Source of the DNA: Lepidostoma basale
Taxonomy: Eukaryota; Arthropoda; Insecta; Trichoptera; Lepidostomatidae
Reading direction: 5' to 3'
Assembly: GCA_022606425.2 (NCBI GenBank)
Contig: JAHDVF020000022.1
Location: forward strand, 1-64,000
DNA length: 64,000 bases
Program-made: the position numbers and the translations under genes
Shown here: positions 20,612-31,582 of the stretch, piece after piece
How positions within the stretch are numbered: the stretch's first letter is position 1
How the letters are laid out: each line of letters opens with the position of its first letter
The notes under the pieces: generated by a model
What the model saw: the letters and a program-made list of their open reading frames with translations, nothing else
What the model was told of the DNA's origin: nothing
Databases searched by the model: none

Positions 20612-20728
20612 TATACAGCCTCCAAGCAACTCTTGTGTAACGCGGATACAAATAAGGAACTCCGCACTATCGTAATCCTATTATTTCTCCAGAAGCCCAC
20701 TAAAGGCCGACACTCTAAATACCCGTAA
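20612..20728 (+). CDS. Orphan exon-like ORF, chemoreceptor-like
   Basis: A good 3' splice site (TATTTTTTTGTTACAG, ending 20611) is followed by 38 open codons. They begin YTASKQLLCNADTNKELR, continue TIVILLFLQKPTK, and stop at 20726. The pattern of small residues, LLC, an acidic stretch, ELR and a hydrophobic LLFLQ resembles the segment before the last membrane helix of insect gustatory receptors. That resemblance is from memory of the family and is weak. The following receptor motif is absent, so it could be a broken gene or a chance frame. No other copy is seen in the window, unlike the surrounding repeats. Confidence 0.25.
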   Translation, partial: YTASKQLLCNADTNKELRTIVILLFLQKPTKGRHSKYP

Positions 20729-20974
20729 TTACTATTGCTGAAACAACACCCTATAACTCCGTGATGATTTATTTCAGTGCAAAGACGTAGAATGGTTCTT
20801 TTATTAAGAATACTGTGAATGAACCAATTCCAGCGGCGGCGCTGTGTAGATATATACTTTAAAATTATACTATATTTTAACCCATTGGATTACCAGAGTT
20901 CTACTCGTTCCAGTTAACTCCATTACTTACGGTTGCCATAGTTGGTTTGACCACCCCAGCGAGGTGGCAATTTG

Positions 20975-21130
20975 TAAAATGGCATGACCAAATTAATCAA
21001 ATTTCAAAGGTTGGTCATATTAGAAGTCTGAAGAATCGACGTCCGTGTATGACTCGTTGTATGAATATTAAGGAATCTGGAGAGTTGTCAGGATAGAGTA
21101 GTGTGGCGGTCCATTTTCTCTGCCGGTTGG
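20975..21130 (+). mobile_element. LINE Z fragment
   Basis: GGCATGACCAAATTAATCAA, AGGTTGGTCATATTAGAAG and GTATGACTCGTTGTATGAAT match WHDQINQILKVGHIRS and CMTRCMN of family Z. It ends at GCGGTCCATTTTCTCTGCCG without the (TTAG)n tail. Confidence 0.75.
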
Positions 21131-21284
21131 TTGGCATCAGCTTACCGAACACCTAGACCAGCTTCAATACAAAGAAGAAATTAAATTTTTCCAGTAAGCC
21201 AATGGATTTCAATTAATAATTTTATAATTTACATGCAGTCTCCCATACGATCATAAAATAGTTCTTCTCCCATATTAGCATAAA

Positions 21285-21435
21285 AGCCGGTCGAAGATGG
21301 CAACGAGCTGCCGAAACCGGTCGAAGACACAAACATTAGTGAATTTTAACTAAACATGTATTTTTTAAATATTTTTTACATTTTTTTTTTCATTATTTAC
21401 AATGAACTTCTACCATGAAATTTCAAATAACAACA
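21285..21435 (+). repeat. Foldback family B arm with hammerhead-like motif and 3' tail
   Basis: The plus strand gives TCGAAGA, T, hairpin GGCA-ACGAGC-TGCC, GAAA (21313-21316), self-complementary ACCGGT (21316-21321), C, then GAAGACACAAACATT. The outer region ends ACAATGAACTTCTACCATGA. The CUGANGA box is degenerate (TCGAAGA). Confidence 0.7.
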
Positions 21436-21914
21436 TTTTTTTTTTAAATAGTTAATTATTTTATTATTATGTTATATTAAAATTTAAAAAAAAATTAAAG
21501 AAGAAATTGGATCGTCTCCAAGCTTGAACCCAAATTCCCTCGATGAAAAATCAAGCGTTCCCTTAGGCCAGTGGTCGACAAACTATGGCTTGCAAGACAA
21601 ATACGTCTCTTTGAGTACTTGAATTCGGCTCTTCCAAAAATGGCGTGATTAAAATACATTTCTTTATTTAAAATTAATAGTTTATTTATATAATAATTTA
21701 AATGAACCTGTAATCATCCCTAAAATATGACTTACCTAATCATTCTAAGGAAATGCGAGGCTTTGGTTCAAATTAAACAAAGCAATTTTTTTTTTAATTT
21801 TTTTTTAATCAATATGTTCGATTATTACATATTGTGGTATCTACGGTGTACGTAGTTTTAACCGACTTCTGAAAACAAGGTTCTCCTAAGTAAATTTGTC
21901 TCTTAAAATTATTG
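21436..21914. other. Unassigned AT-rich sequence
   Basis: TAGGCCAGTGGTCGACAAAC and TTGCAAGACAAATACGTCTC at about 21565-21605 resemble the start of a hAT-type repeat (GTGGTC..CAAAC), but I could not find its other end. Confidence 0.4.
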
Positions 21915-22085
21915 TCTTTTATTCTCCATGCGGTCCACGGCGTCTCTCCAAAAGCGCTTTCTGCTTCTTCCCCATCTCACTATGTCTTCAGCACCACAGA
22001 CAGACCTTATCGTTCCATTTCTGATCCGATCTCCGAGGGTTTTGCCTGCGATGGAGCGTAGGGTTCGCATTTCTGCTACCAATGA
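21915..22085 (-). mobile_element. LINE C-terminal fragment, W-like
   Basis: From 22066 downward the minus strand reads RTLRSIAGKTLGDRIRN, then CGAEDIVRWGRSRKRFW and RDAVDRMENKR. W at 60950 has the same order (TLRTIAGKTLRD, CEVEDIIRWSRQRK), so this is a related family. Only about 55 codons are kept. Confidence 0.75.
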
Positions 22086-22525
22086 TAAGCGAATATCAAT
22101 AAAACAAAAATCAGTTTAAGTAAACTGTAAGGTAGAAAATCTTTTTTTTTAATAATATTGAAATTTACTGCAGGTGAAAAAGCCACGAAATAAGTCGAAC
22201 AAATTTACTTTTTAAAACCGTTTATGTTACAAATGTTTAAAACATGATCAATTGTTATTTGACGCCAATAACAGCTTCACCATCTTGTTACCTAATATCT
22301 ATTTTATTGTAAAAAGAACTGTGTGGTTGTTGGTTTCCGGTTGTATTATATTCAATTCCATTTGATTTATGAATACATCTTTCAATTAATATTCTAATTT
22401 TCTTATGACCCTAAAGCAATGCATCCTTCATAATCTCACATCTGTTTCAGCAGTATTCTACCTAGGATGCTATTTTCATTTATTTTCCATTTTATTGTCC
22501 ACAGATTCTGTAATACTCTTAATTT
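22086..22525. other. Unassigned AT-rich sequence
   Basis: No gene or repeat is recognised. Confidence 0.5.
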
Positions 22526-22765
22526 TTTTTATGAATTAAAACTCCAAAATTATTCCAGTTAGTTTAGTTTTCGCGACATGTCTCGATGTTTTTTACACCT
22601 TCAGCGTCGGGAGAACGAGAATGATATAAACTGAGTTTATATCATTCTCCCGATGATGAAGATATAAAACCTTCGAAACATGTCGAGATAAATAAATTCA
22701 AAAATCTAAAAAAAATGTGTTTTAATTCATTAAAATATAACGTCATATGGGAATTCCGTAGTGCT
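22526..22765. repeat. Foldback family P2, near-complete palindrome
   Basis: Both arms are present, around a short centre at GATATAAACTGAGTTTATATC. Outer arms carry TTTATGAATTAAAACTCC (left) and GTGTTTTAATTCATTAAA (right). Confidence 0.85.
22645..22689 (+). ncRNA. Hammerhead-like motif (P2)
   Basis: Order on the plus strand: TTCTC (stem I), CCGATGA (22650-22656), one unpaired T, GAAG...CTTC hairpin, GAAA (22675-22678), self-complementary ACATGT, C22684, GAGA closing stem I (4 bp). The U4 to C change in the box makes strong cleavage unlikely. Confidence 0.5.
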
Positions 22766-23204
22766 AACCCCTTAAATTCCCTCCTTAGAATCCCTATTTT
22801 TAAGTTTAATTTATTTTCTGTATGTACTTTTTTTAATAAACCTATGTCACATATGGCATTATAATTTATAATTTTACAATCATGGCCACGTCCCGAAATA
22901 ATTTTAATTAATATTAGTTGTGTCAACCTTATTTTTTTGTTTTATTCAAAAAATATTAAATGACCTTCTATAGGAGCATTTTCCGTTATTAATTGCTCTT
23001 AACGTATTTCCTAGTGTCATTAGTACCGGTAAATTTTATTTTATCATTAATTTTGCTTTGTTTTTATTAAATTATGAATAAGTTTAATCAGTGATATAAA
23101 GTTTTTACACCATTATTCGTAATCACCGCTTAAAATCAAAGTTCAAGATTTATATGTAATAAAAGTAACGAAATTTGTTGTACGAGGGTAATCCGATAAG
23201 TAAG
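22766..23204. other. Unassigned AT-rich sequence
   Basis: No gene or repeat is recognised. Confidence 0.5.
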
Positions 23205-23480
23205 GCCGTCTATTTTTTTTTAAAACATGAAGAAATAATAATTAAATAAAACGATGTTTTTTAACTACTTCCACTTTTGTCTTTATTTAGACAGCGACCG
23301 GTTTCGCCAGGCTCGCTGGCATCGACAGACTGGTCCTGACATCGACAGAATGACCAGTCTGTCGATGCCAGCGAGCCTGGCGAAACCGGTCGCTGTCTAA
23401 ATAAAGACAAGTGGAAGTAGTTAAAAAACATCGTTTTATTTAATTATTATTTAAAATGAACTTCCATCAAGAGATTTCAG
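23205..23480. repeat. Foldback family B', near-perfect palindrome with tail
   Basis: Arms of about 95 bp (23233-23328 and 23358-23452) are almost identical inverted copies, so it is probably young or maintained by conversion. The segment after the right arm reads AAAATGAACTTCCATCAAGA, matching the B-family tail. Confidence 0.9.
23355..23398 (+). ncRNA. Hammerhead-like motif (B')
   Basis: CTGTCGA (23359-23365), one T, stem II GCCAG-CGAGC-CTGGC (5 perfect bp), GAAA (23382-23385), self-complementary ACCGGT, C23391, then GCTGTC. The box departs from CUGANGA at A6. The left arm carries the same motif on the minus strand. Confidence 0.5.
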
Positions 23481-25080
23481 TAAAATCATTTGATTATCTT
23501 AAAAACATGAAGAAATGTTACTTTCTAACTTATGATTTTTAAGCTAAAAATGTATGTATGACTCGCCTTTTAACACTTTCGATAATCAGCGATGAATTTC
23601 AACGTCTTTTACGATAAAAAAAACATATTTACTGCATGAATTTCGCACTTGACGGTAATGCCAAGTGAGAACACCATTCCAAAGGGCTGCCAAGCTGAGA
23701 TTCAGCATCCAATCGAAATGGTGATTATTTATGTGATTAAAACATATAAATGTTTTAGCTAAAAAAAATTGGTATAATTTCGGGGTCACCCGTCGTAATA
23801 AATGTTTTTTTTTTAATTTTGAATTTATTTACTCCTAGAAATTTCAAATGTAAATTTATATAATTTTTGCGCAGTTGAATGATAAAAATAACATATATCT
23901 TGATTTCCTTATTGTTATCCCTAAATTTATAATAAAATCTCAGCTCTTCATTCAACGCACACAATATTCTATTTTTTATTTATTTACTTTTATTTTCATA
24001 TTGTATTTTCCTTCCTAGGTACGTATCTACCTACGTTATAAATAATTATAATGAGCGAAAAAAATTTAATGCTCAATTACCTTTAATTTTGTATGTAACT
24101 TCCATTACTCCGACCTTACAGATAAGAAAACCATTTCCCGTAAATTTTGCGTGTGCGTATTGTACGCAATTATAATGATATACGTTTACCCAACAATATC
24201 TTAGTTGCTTCAGCGTGTATAATATATTTCACTCGTGTATCTTAAATGGTAATGTTATTTATACTAAATTCATATTTCGCTTTATATTATTTACCGTGAC
24301 GTGTACAATAGTAAATAGTAAAACAGTTGGAAACCTAACGCTATTTTGCCAATTATTATATAAACAACTGATTTTATATATATTTCGAACTGTTTCGATA
24401 TTTTTAACTTAATTATCCCTTGTACGTAATTGTTTTATCATTGTGTGATGCAAAAGTGTAGAATCTATCTTAATTTAAATTGTGTTTCCATGGTTATTAT
24501 AATTTCCTTTCAACACAAGTTCCTGTGACAACTACAACAAGCATTTTGGAGACATTGATGTTTTCCATTTGAACGAGCGAAATTTTAAGAAAATGATCGG
24601 AGCAACATTTCGGCGTGGATGTGACCATGATGTTACGTGATATTATAAAACTCGTATATTACTTTTTTTATTTATCTTAATTTTATTTTTTATTTCCAGT
24701 ACTATAAGTATTTTAACTCTTAAATATTATATATACCTTATTTTGTCTTAGTTTAACTTCAATCTCGGTTCACACTATCATTTGTTAATTGTTAACTATT
24801 ATTTTGTATTTGTGGTAGCATGTAATTGGCCTTATTTTAATTATTCTAAATGTTTTATTATGTATATGTTTTTGATATCGCTATATGTTACCCTTAATAA
24901 ATAAAGCAATATAAAATGTGTTCAAACCGTTTATCTTAGCATAATTGAGTTTTTATTTCTCAAATTCACTATTCGGACATTTAACGATTTTTTTTATTGT
25001 TAATAAAACTTTTTTCTTCAGAAAATACATTTTCTAAATTTCTCGAATCGTTGAGCGAGATCTCGAGTATTGGTTATTGG
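23481..25080. other. Unassigned AT-rich sequence
   Basis: A quiet stretch with no recognisable transposable-element homology and no convincing exon. The frames at 23586-23964 (minus) and 24215-24412 (plus) have no motifs. Confidence 0.4.
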
Positions 25081-25125
25081 CTAAACACTCTCTCAGATTA
25101 GACGGGCAAGCATAATGTATGTGTG

Positions 25126-25267
25126 TATAAAACGCTGACTGCACAGCACACACGTACAAGTGTTGGAGCTATTTCCGAGTGCAGAAGTAGCATCTTTGAG
25201 GTTAACCGTTTTGAAATAGCCGGCCCTGTCAAATCTCCAAATTTAACTGCCTACTCGTCTCTCTAAC
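25126..25267 (+). promoter_or_regulatory. Candidate core promoter and noncoding first exon
   Basis: A TATA box (TATAAAA, 25126-25132) lies in a less AT-rich patch. About 30 bases downstream comes CACACGTACAAGTG, a plausible start region. The following stretch lacks ATG and ends at TCTAAC|GTAAGATATT, a good 5' splice donor at 25268. This layout fits a short noncoding first exon of an insect gene transcribed to the right. It is inference only; no partner coding exon is identified. Confidence 0.25.
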
Positions 25268-26535
25268 GTAAGATATTAATTTTGTCTGATTTATAACGTT
25301 ATTTCTCCCAGCATCATATTCCGTAGATCCATCAGAAAGAACATCGAAAAAAATACATATTGATTCACTACACTATTATATATACACTCACTATTTATGG
25401 AAATATTTTTTTGAATTATATATATTTAAACCAAAAGAAAAACAGTTTATGTTTCTAATTCTCCCAATTTATTATAATTTTTTCGGGACAAGTTAACGTA
25501 TACATATCGTAATTATTTCAGGGAGTAATCATATTATGTTATTTAGAACAAAAATATTAAAAAATCATTTGACATTGTTAAATTTTATTTTTTGTTCTGA
25601 AAAGTTCTCGTTAATAATTATTATTAATACGGTGAATTCATTTTGAAAAATGTGAAAAACAATAAAGGTTTTTTAGAAATTTCGAAAATATATTAGGACA
25701 TCAATATATTTGATTAAAAATCGAGAAATATAAGTATAAGAACTTTTGAAAATTAAGAATGATCAAATTGTATTATTTAGCAGTAAATTATTTAATTTTG
25801 AACAACAATATATATAATGCTTGCAGCAGATATGGATGCAATATTTAATTGAAAATATTTCACTTTGGACTTGGCCAACTTTGAAAATTACTTCCTTATT
25901 AACAGAAAATTCTAATTTCGAATACATCAACTTAGCGACATGAAAGCAACAGTTACATTAAAATAATTCGGTAACTTAGTAACAGATCTGTTTATTGTAT
26001 TTTTGACATCTTGAATTTTGTTAAATGCACATCTGCACATATAATTAATTAATTGAATATGTTAAATAGCGGTGATGTTATGTTGATTTGTTCATTGATT
26101 TCTAGTTGTTTCAGGTTGTGCTCTAGTCCTGAAAATATTGAACCATTTTTGGTTTTCTATAGAGTAGTTTGCTAAATAAATATTAATTTTACAATACGAA
26201 ATCTAAAACTGTTCATAGATATCGTCTTGCCTTTTTTTACAGGAATACTGTTTTTTGAATACGCTAAACGTTGATCCATAACATTATTCGTACCACTCTT
26301 TTAACGGTACTCATAGTAAATTATTTTTAAATTTGGTGGAAGGCCTCTTGGGCACAATCGGAAGTAAAATACTTGTTTCATTGATCGTTTTTAGTGATTT
26401 GAACCATTCTAGACTTCACTTCAATTAATTTATTTAATTATAAATATATTTTTTATTCTAGTGTGTTTTGAATAATATTCGTTTTCATATTATTTTTTGT
26501 ATAATTTATTACATAGAAGCGTTGTTTTAGAATAG
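25268..26535. other. Unassigned AT-rich sequence
   Basis: There is no gene or repeat match. Several acceptor-like TTTCAG sites occur (25520, 26110) without a following open exon that I can support. Confidence 0.4.
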
Positions 26536-27045
26536 TGTCACTGTCTCTTCTTCTCAGTCGTATTCCTCATGATTGAGGATCGTGCCCATCCTCTAAAGAC
26601 TCTAAACTATAGGTTTCCAATCTTTTCTGGGCCACCGCACCCTTTACAAGAAAAATAAACCTTCGCCCCCCTCCCATAAAAGTTTTTCGAAATATGGGAA
26701 AATGATTACAATACATATAATAACAAAATAAACCATTATTTAAGTTTTGCTTCATTAGTACCTACCTACGTGATTAGCGTGGTTTTGTCTTTTTAGACTA
26801 TATTTTTTTATCTGCCCACACTCTATTTTTTCTGGGTCTTCTACTGCCCCCCTGAATGTCTTAAACGCCCACAAAGGGGCGTTATCGCCCACTTTAAGAA
26901 CCTAGGCCTAAACCATTGACCATGGCACGCCATGCGCTCCTGTCACCCGTCAGTCTCCAGGCTGCAGCTAATGAAAGACCAGTCATCTCCCTGGTCGTCC
27001 TTGTGATCGCCTTTCCTCCAATTAGCCCATGATGATGAGTGTTGC
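26536..27045 (-). mobile_element. LINE C-terminal end (family N), split by a hAT-like element
   Basis: The minus strand of 26914-27040 encodes ITRTTREMTGLSLAAAWRLT, GDRSAWRAMVNG. Below the inserted element, 26536-26599 encodes EDGHDPQS, a stop, then a GAGAAGAAGAGAC tail. DRSxWRxxV...GHDPxS is a common C terminus of insect non-LTR retrotransposons. Removing H4 brings the two halves together. Confidence 0.7.
26608..26905. mobile_element. hAT-like element H4 inside a LINE
   Basis: The ends are TATAGGTTTCC (left) and CTAGGTTCTTAAAG (right, reverse complement). Flanking octamers are CTCTAAAC (26600-26607) and GCCTAAAC (26906-26913), with 6 of 8 matching. Inner ends contain GCCACCGCACCCTTTAC and GGGGCGTTATCGCCC. 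It has no coding capacity in 298 bp. Its insertion inside family N makes it younger than that LINE. Confidence 0.6.
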
Positions 27046-27794
27046 TGTAACCAATAAACAAGTAATAAATTCATAAACAAGTTGCGGTTTTATTCGCACA
27101 TATAAAATTAAATGTATAATTACAGATCAATGCGTTAGTTTTTCTTATAGTTAAATTTATTATAGAACAATCGGAGACAATAAGTATTTATAGTTTTACG
27201 GGGATTAATAATTATTGTGCAATGTTACTTTACGAGTTATGATGAATGGTATTCAAATATAGTATTAATAAAATCTCTACAATGTCTTGGTTTATAGTTC
27301 CCTTTGTTGTGAAAACTCTTGATTATACACTTTATTGGTGGAATGACGTGCTAACCTATTATTTCTTTTCAGTTATATACAAATATTTCCGGCATCGATT
27401 CTATTTAGTTGATTGTATATAGATAGGCTTTAGTATGCAAATTACATTATGTAAATAAATCGTTTTGTTTGATCAACGCGTCTTACATAATACATCATAT
27501 TGTACGTAATTACAAGGTAATGATTTTTTTACGAATCGTTCAATGTCACGATTAAATTTCGCGCTCTTTTCAAGGTAAGAAAACATTTTTGTTCTAATAC
27601 GACGCGCCTCGGCTTATACACTTATCCAATTCATTTAATATATAATAGACGCAGTCTGCAGCTCGCTTCCCTAAAACCCTTCATTTCTCTATACTTCTAT
27701 TTTGAATAAATCACCTTTTACGCAATCTGGCTTTCACATTTTGACTCTATACATATACTCTATACATGACTCTATACATTTTTGTAATGATATG
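27046..27794. other. Unassigned AT-rich sequence
   Basis: No gene or repeat is recognised. Confidence 0.45.
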
Positions 27795-28256
27795 AATATT
27801 TATATCTCTACTATGGAATGGCACCAGCTTATTATCAGAACTCTGCATCAACGAGAACCTGAATACTAGACAGTCTACATTGCGATCAGCTAAGTCTTCT
27901 GCGATTGGTAGATTGACTGTGCCAAAACGCTGTCCAAGCACAAACTTTGGCGACCGAGCCTTCGCGGTAGCCGGCCTTTCAGCCTGGAACAATCTTCCAG
28001 CAGACCTTAAGTGCATTGAGAATCAGAGTTTAGATCGAGACTCAAAACGCACCTTTTCAAACCATCATTTCCTGACAGGAAGGGCTGATCAACTTCGTCA
28101 GGTGCAGCCCTCATACTAAATATGTTTTTTATTATTGTTATCATTATTATTATTATTATTATTTTCTAGTTGATAAAACGGAGAATCTTCTACAACGCCC
28201 TTGAGATGAGTAATTCATAAAAATGGCGCTCTATAAATTATCCAATTTATTATTAT
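27795..28256 (+). mobile_element. CR1/L2-like LINE U, 3' end
   Basis: The translated order is SELCINENLNTRQSTLRSAK, TVPKRCPSTNFGDRAFAVAG, SAWNNLPADLKCIEN, then a frame break and the KTHLF-type end. Pattern APxYxSELC...RAFSVAGPxxWNxLPxxL...FKxxLKTHLF is the classic CR1/L2-clade C terminus. The 3' end is ATGGCGCTCTATAAATTATC plus (ATT)n. It abuts the middle of a Z copy and may have inserted there. Confidence 0.85.
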
Positions 28257-28640
28257 TATTAGTCTATCCTGGCAAACCTCTCTAGCTTCCTCCACATTCA
28301 TACAACGAGTCATACACGCACATCGATTCCTCCGACTTCTAATATGACCAACCTTTAAAATTTGATTAATTTGGTCATGCCATGTTTTCCTCGGTCTGCC
28401 TCGACTCCGTACTCCATTTACATCATTAACGTATACTTTCTTAACCATTCTTCCATCCATGCGCTCCATATGTCCGAACCATCGCAGCGATCCTTTCATA
28501 ATTTTGTTCATAATACCTTCTTCCGCTCTACATTCCTTTCTTATATCAGCATTTGAGATTCTATCGTATATCGTTCTAACACACATACGTCTTAGGGACC
28601 TCATATCTACCGCATTTAAGTTTTTGGGGCAAATAAGGCA
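28257..28640 (-). mobile_element. LINE Z fragment with a long open frame
   Basis: The minus strand keeps 129 open codons: MRSLRRMCVRTIYDRISNAD, NKIMKGSLRWFGHMERMDG, RSRGRPRKTWHDQINQIL, CMTRCMNVEEAREVCQDR. The terminal WRSILSAYPFGE block is missing, cut by the LINE U tail. It is the region C-terminal to the RT palm and has no catalytic motif. Confidence 0.85.
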
Positions 28641-28999
28641 TTAAATAGTAAAAATATCGTTTTTACACATTTTATTATTTGCATATTTTATTTGCGTAGG
28701 TGCTTCCATGTCAAAGTTTTTCACTATTGATTTCGTTTAACTTTTTTTGTGTTAGTTAATACTTGTTAAGATGAAACCCTGAATATCAAATTTCATTGCC
28801 GTTTACCGTATTTCCCTATTTTGTCGTTCAAACCCTGAATTTTCATTTCCTAGACATTCAAAGAAATAGACTTTTAAGTCTTCGTTTCTATCGATTATTG
28901 TATTTACAAAAGGTCGGTTTATGTAAACTGTAGCAAACGCGATTGTCTTTAGAAGCATTTCCTGAACGTCTAAACAGAAAAAAAAACTACCAAACCGGA
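28641..28999. other. Unassigned AT-rich sequence
   Basis: No gene or repeat is recognised. Confidence 0.45.
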
Positions 29000-29160
29000 C
29001 GGGTAGGCAGAGACGATGGACCACCATACTGCTCTGTCCTAATATACCTCTCGAGATTCTTCTACATTCATACATCGTTATATGCACGCTCGTCGATTTT
29101 TCCGACTTTGAATGTGGCCTTTTAGTGTTTGATTAATTTGGAAACATTCCTAAATATATC
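29000..29160 (-). mobile_element. LINE Z 3' fragment
   Basis: ACGGGTAGGCAGAGACGATG, ATACCTCTCGAGATTCTTCT and ATTCATACATCGTTATATGC (plus strand) match the Z terminal region in reverse complement. Confidence 0.7.
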
Positions 29161-29319
29161 TACATAAAATCTTCTTTTCGATATTTGATCCTTCTTCTAT
29201 AATTCTGCTGGTTGGTTAAGTATTTAGCGAAATACTCGTATGTATTCATGACCAAGTCACCACTTTGTTTACGATTTTGTACAACCTTCCGAAAATGTTT
29301 GTTTTTTGTTAACATCCGC

Positions 29320-29545
29320 TTAATTTAAATTCCGACCACGCAAATTTGTAGAAACCAATTAACCGCAGCGCGTCAGCACTAATTTCATTGGCGGGGGAAA
29401 CGGTATTCCCGTTTGGAAATTGTACTACGGGAGCTTTCTGTCAAAAGGCTAAAACCGCTATCCATAATAAAGTGAGTGGCCGCTTTTCGCTGCGCCGACT
29501 GGACACTTTCATTGCATTTAAATTGATGAGTTTAGAATAAAAGCT
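29320..29545. other. GC-richer non-repetitive island
   Basis: It is unique within the window and compositionally distinct. It contains GGCGGGGGAAACGG, CCATAATAAAG (Abd-B-like CATAAA is not exact) and GTGGCCGC. It is a candidate conserved noncoding element, by inference only. Confidence 0.25.
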
Positions 29546-29737
29546 CTTCTCATTTCACGATACTATGGTGAAATTAACGGCGATTAAACTTAAACATCAT
29601 TTAAGATTTTATTCACTTTACCGTGGTGAAACTTCATATCTTTTGTGAATATAAATACGAGTATATCAATCTCTATCTGTCTTTGATATCTAATTAATAT
29701 ATATTTTTTAAATAATAATAATCCCTGCTATCTAACT

Positions 29738-29850
29738 TACCATCACGCCGTCTCTCCGAAGGGGTGGGCAGAAATAATAGACTCACACTTTTCTTTCCTG
29801 GCTTCTTCTCTCGATTCCTCAACATGCATACATCACTTGGGGATTAATTT
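29738..29850 (-). mobile_element. LINE Z 3' tail fragment
   Basis: TAACTTACCATCACGCCGTC, CCGAAGGGGTGGGCAGAAAT and CTCGATTCCTCAACATGCAT match the 3' end of Z. Confidence 0.75.
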
Positions 29851-30857
29851 CCCTCACTAGGTTCCATATTACAAATCCTGACAATGATCAACTGATCAAT
29901 TGTTGTCAATATATATATTTTTTTTTTTGTCTATTTTATTTATTAAACGTTGATGAAAACGTCATTTTTCCAGAATATTTTTTATATCTTATAAAAGTGC
30001 TAATATGGTAAACCTTGCTTTATCTAATAGCATACTTAATAATTCTCTGGCTAGGCGAAATATGAGACATTTAATTAGATATCTAAAAAAACAGTAATCA
30101 TCAATATGAAATATGTATTATGGAGTTTTAAGCCGTTGTTCTAGATTCTAACATAAAATTTAAACTATTTCGTTTTTCTGTTGCTTTTAAAAGATTCCTG
30201 ACGAATTGCCAAAAAAAACGTTTTGTTTACAAACAGTCTCTGTATTTGCTTTCTCCCATGAAACATTCTGTTGGGAGATATTTTAGAATATATATATATT
30301 TTTTAAATGATTACCACAAAATTAGTTGAGCTGAAATATATAGTGCACTGTTGCTTGTATTTCACACAGTACAAGAACTGTTACATTTTATTTGTATAGT
30401 TTCTTACAACATCGTATTACGCAGGCCTGTTTACAATCAGTCGTGTGAATGTTTTATTATTTCTGTTTTCATTCGTAGAGATTTTTCTTCGCTATATTAA
30501 TAGACACATTTTGTGTTTTTATTATTCAACATCTCTATTCCTAGAACAAAAAAACATTCGTATACCTTTTGTATCAAATTCTTTTCCGTATTTACGTATT
30601 CACTTAGTTCGTGTTGATAAAAAAAATACTGTTTCTGATGTTTTATATTTTAAGAGGTAGGTTTTGTAAGTAATAATAAACAGATTTGTAGTTTTATTAC
30701 AATGTGAATAAATTATGTTCATAAGTAAATATATAATTTATTAAACACCACATCAATAATTTAATATTCATTGAAAGTTTTCCAATAGTTTTATAGAATA
30801 TCTTAAATGGGAATAAAATTATGTTTCCCCTTGCTTTTTTCACGAAATACTAAATAA
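29851..30857. other. Unassigned AT-rich sequence
   Basis: There is no gene or repeat match. The frame at 30445-30660 is Phe/Leu/Ile-rich because of composition and has no motif. Confidence 0.45.
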
Positions 30858-31012
30858 CTAACTAGCCATCACGCCATTTCCCCGGAGGGGTAAGCAGAGC
30901 GGATGGATCGCCACAATGCTCTGTCCTGGCATACCTCTCGGGTTTCCTCTACATTCATACATCGTACCATACACGCACGTCGATTATTCCGACTTCGAAT
31001 GTGTCCGCCTTT
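30858..31012 (-). mobile_element. LINE Z 3' fragment
   Basis: CTAGCCATCACGCCATTTCC, GGAGGGGTAAGCAGAGCGGA and CTACATTCATACATCGTACC match the Z 3' end. It lies head to head with the plus-strand copy at 31120. Confidence 0.75.
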
Positions 31013-31016
31013 TCGT

Positions 31017-31105
31017 GCTAATAGTGTACACATCTTTGATATTTTTAATTCCTAATATATAATTTCATTTCCTAATAGTGTACACATCTTTGATATTTTT
31101 AATAT
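31017..31105 (+). repeat. Local direct duplication
   Basis: CTAATAGTGTACACATCTTT plus GATATTTTTAAT occurs at 31017-31049 and again at 31073-31105. The two copies are separated by 23 bases, giving a 56-bp period. It lies directly before the Z insertion. Confidence 0.85.
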
Positions 31106-31119
31106 TAAATATGCTTTTA

Positions 31120-31570
31120 AGCATGGAACTGGCAAAAGAAGGATGAAAGTAGAATAAATGCAGTAGAAACGAATGTGTGGATACTCTGTGTATGATAGAG
31201 TGTCGAATGAAAATATAAGAAGTGAATGCGGTGCGAATGATGGTGTCATGAACAAAATAATGAAAGGATCATTAAGATGGTTTGGACATATGGAAAGAAT
31301 GAATGAAGAAAGAATGGTAAAAAAATTATATGTTAATGATGTAAATGGTACCAGAAATAGAGGAAGACCAAGGAAAACGTGGCACGATCAAATAAATCAA
31401 ATATTGAATGTCGGCCATGTGAGGAGTCAGAGAAATCGACGCGCGTGCATGACACGATGTATGAATGTTGAGGAAGCGAGAGAAATATGTCAGGAAAGAA
31501 AGGTGTGGCAGTCCATTCTTTCTGCCTACCCCTTCGGGGAGACGGCGTGATGGTTAGTTAGTTAGTTAGT
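31120..31570 (+). mobile_element. LINE Z insertion with perfect 12-bp TSD
   Basis: It is flanked by AATATGCTTTTA at 31108-31119 and 31571-31582. It starts inside the coding region (GCATGGAACTGGC, i.e. AWNWQKKDE), has a short frame break, then 125 open codons: VSNENIRSECGAN, KIMKGSLRWFGHMERMNEER, TRNRGRPRKTWHDQINQIL, CMNVEEAREICQERKVWQSI, LSAYPFGETA and a stop at 31548. The tail is (TTAG)n. This defines the true 3' end and tail of family Z. Confidence 0.95.
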
Positions 31571-31582
31571 AATATGCTTTTA

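Noticed and set aside
30445..30660. Membrane protein ORF
   Set aside because: Phe/Leu/Ile richness is expected from AT-rich DNA; no start context, family motif or neighbours.
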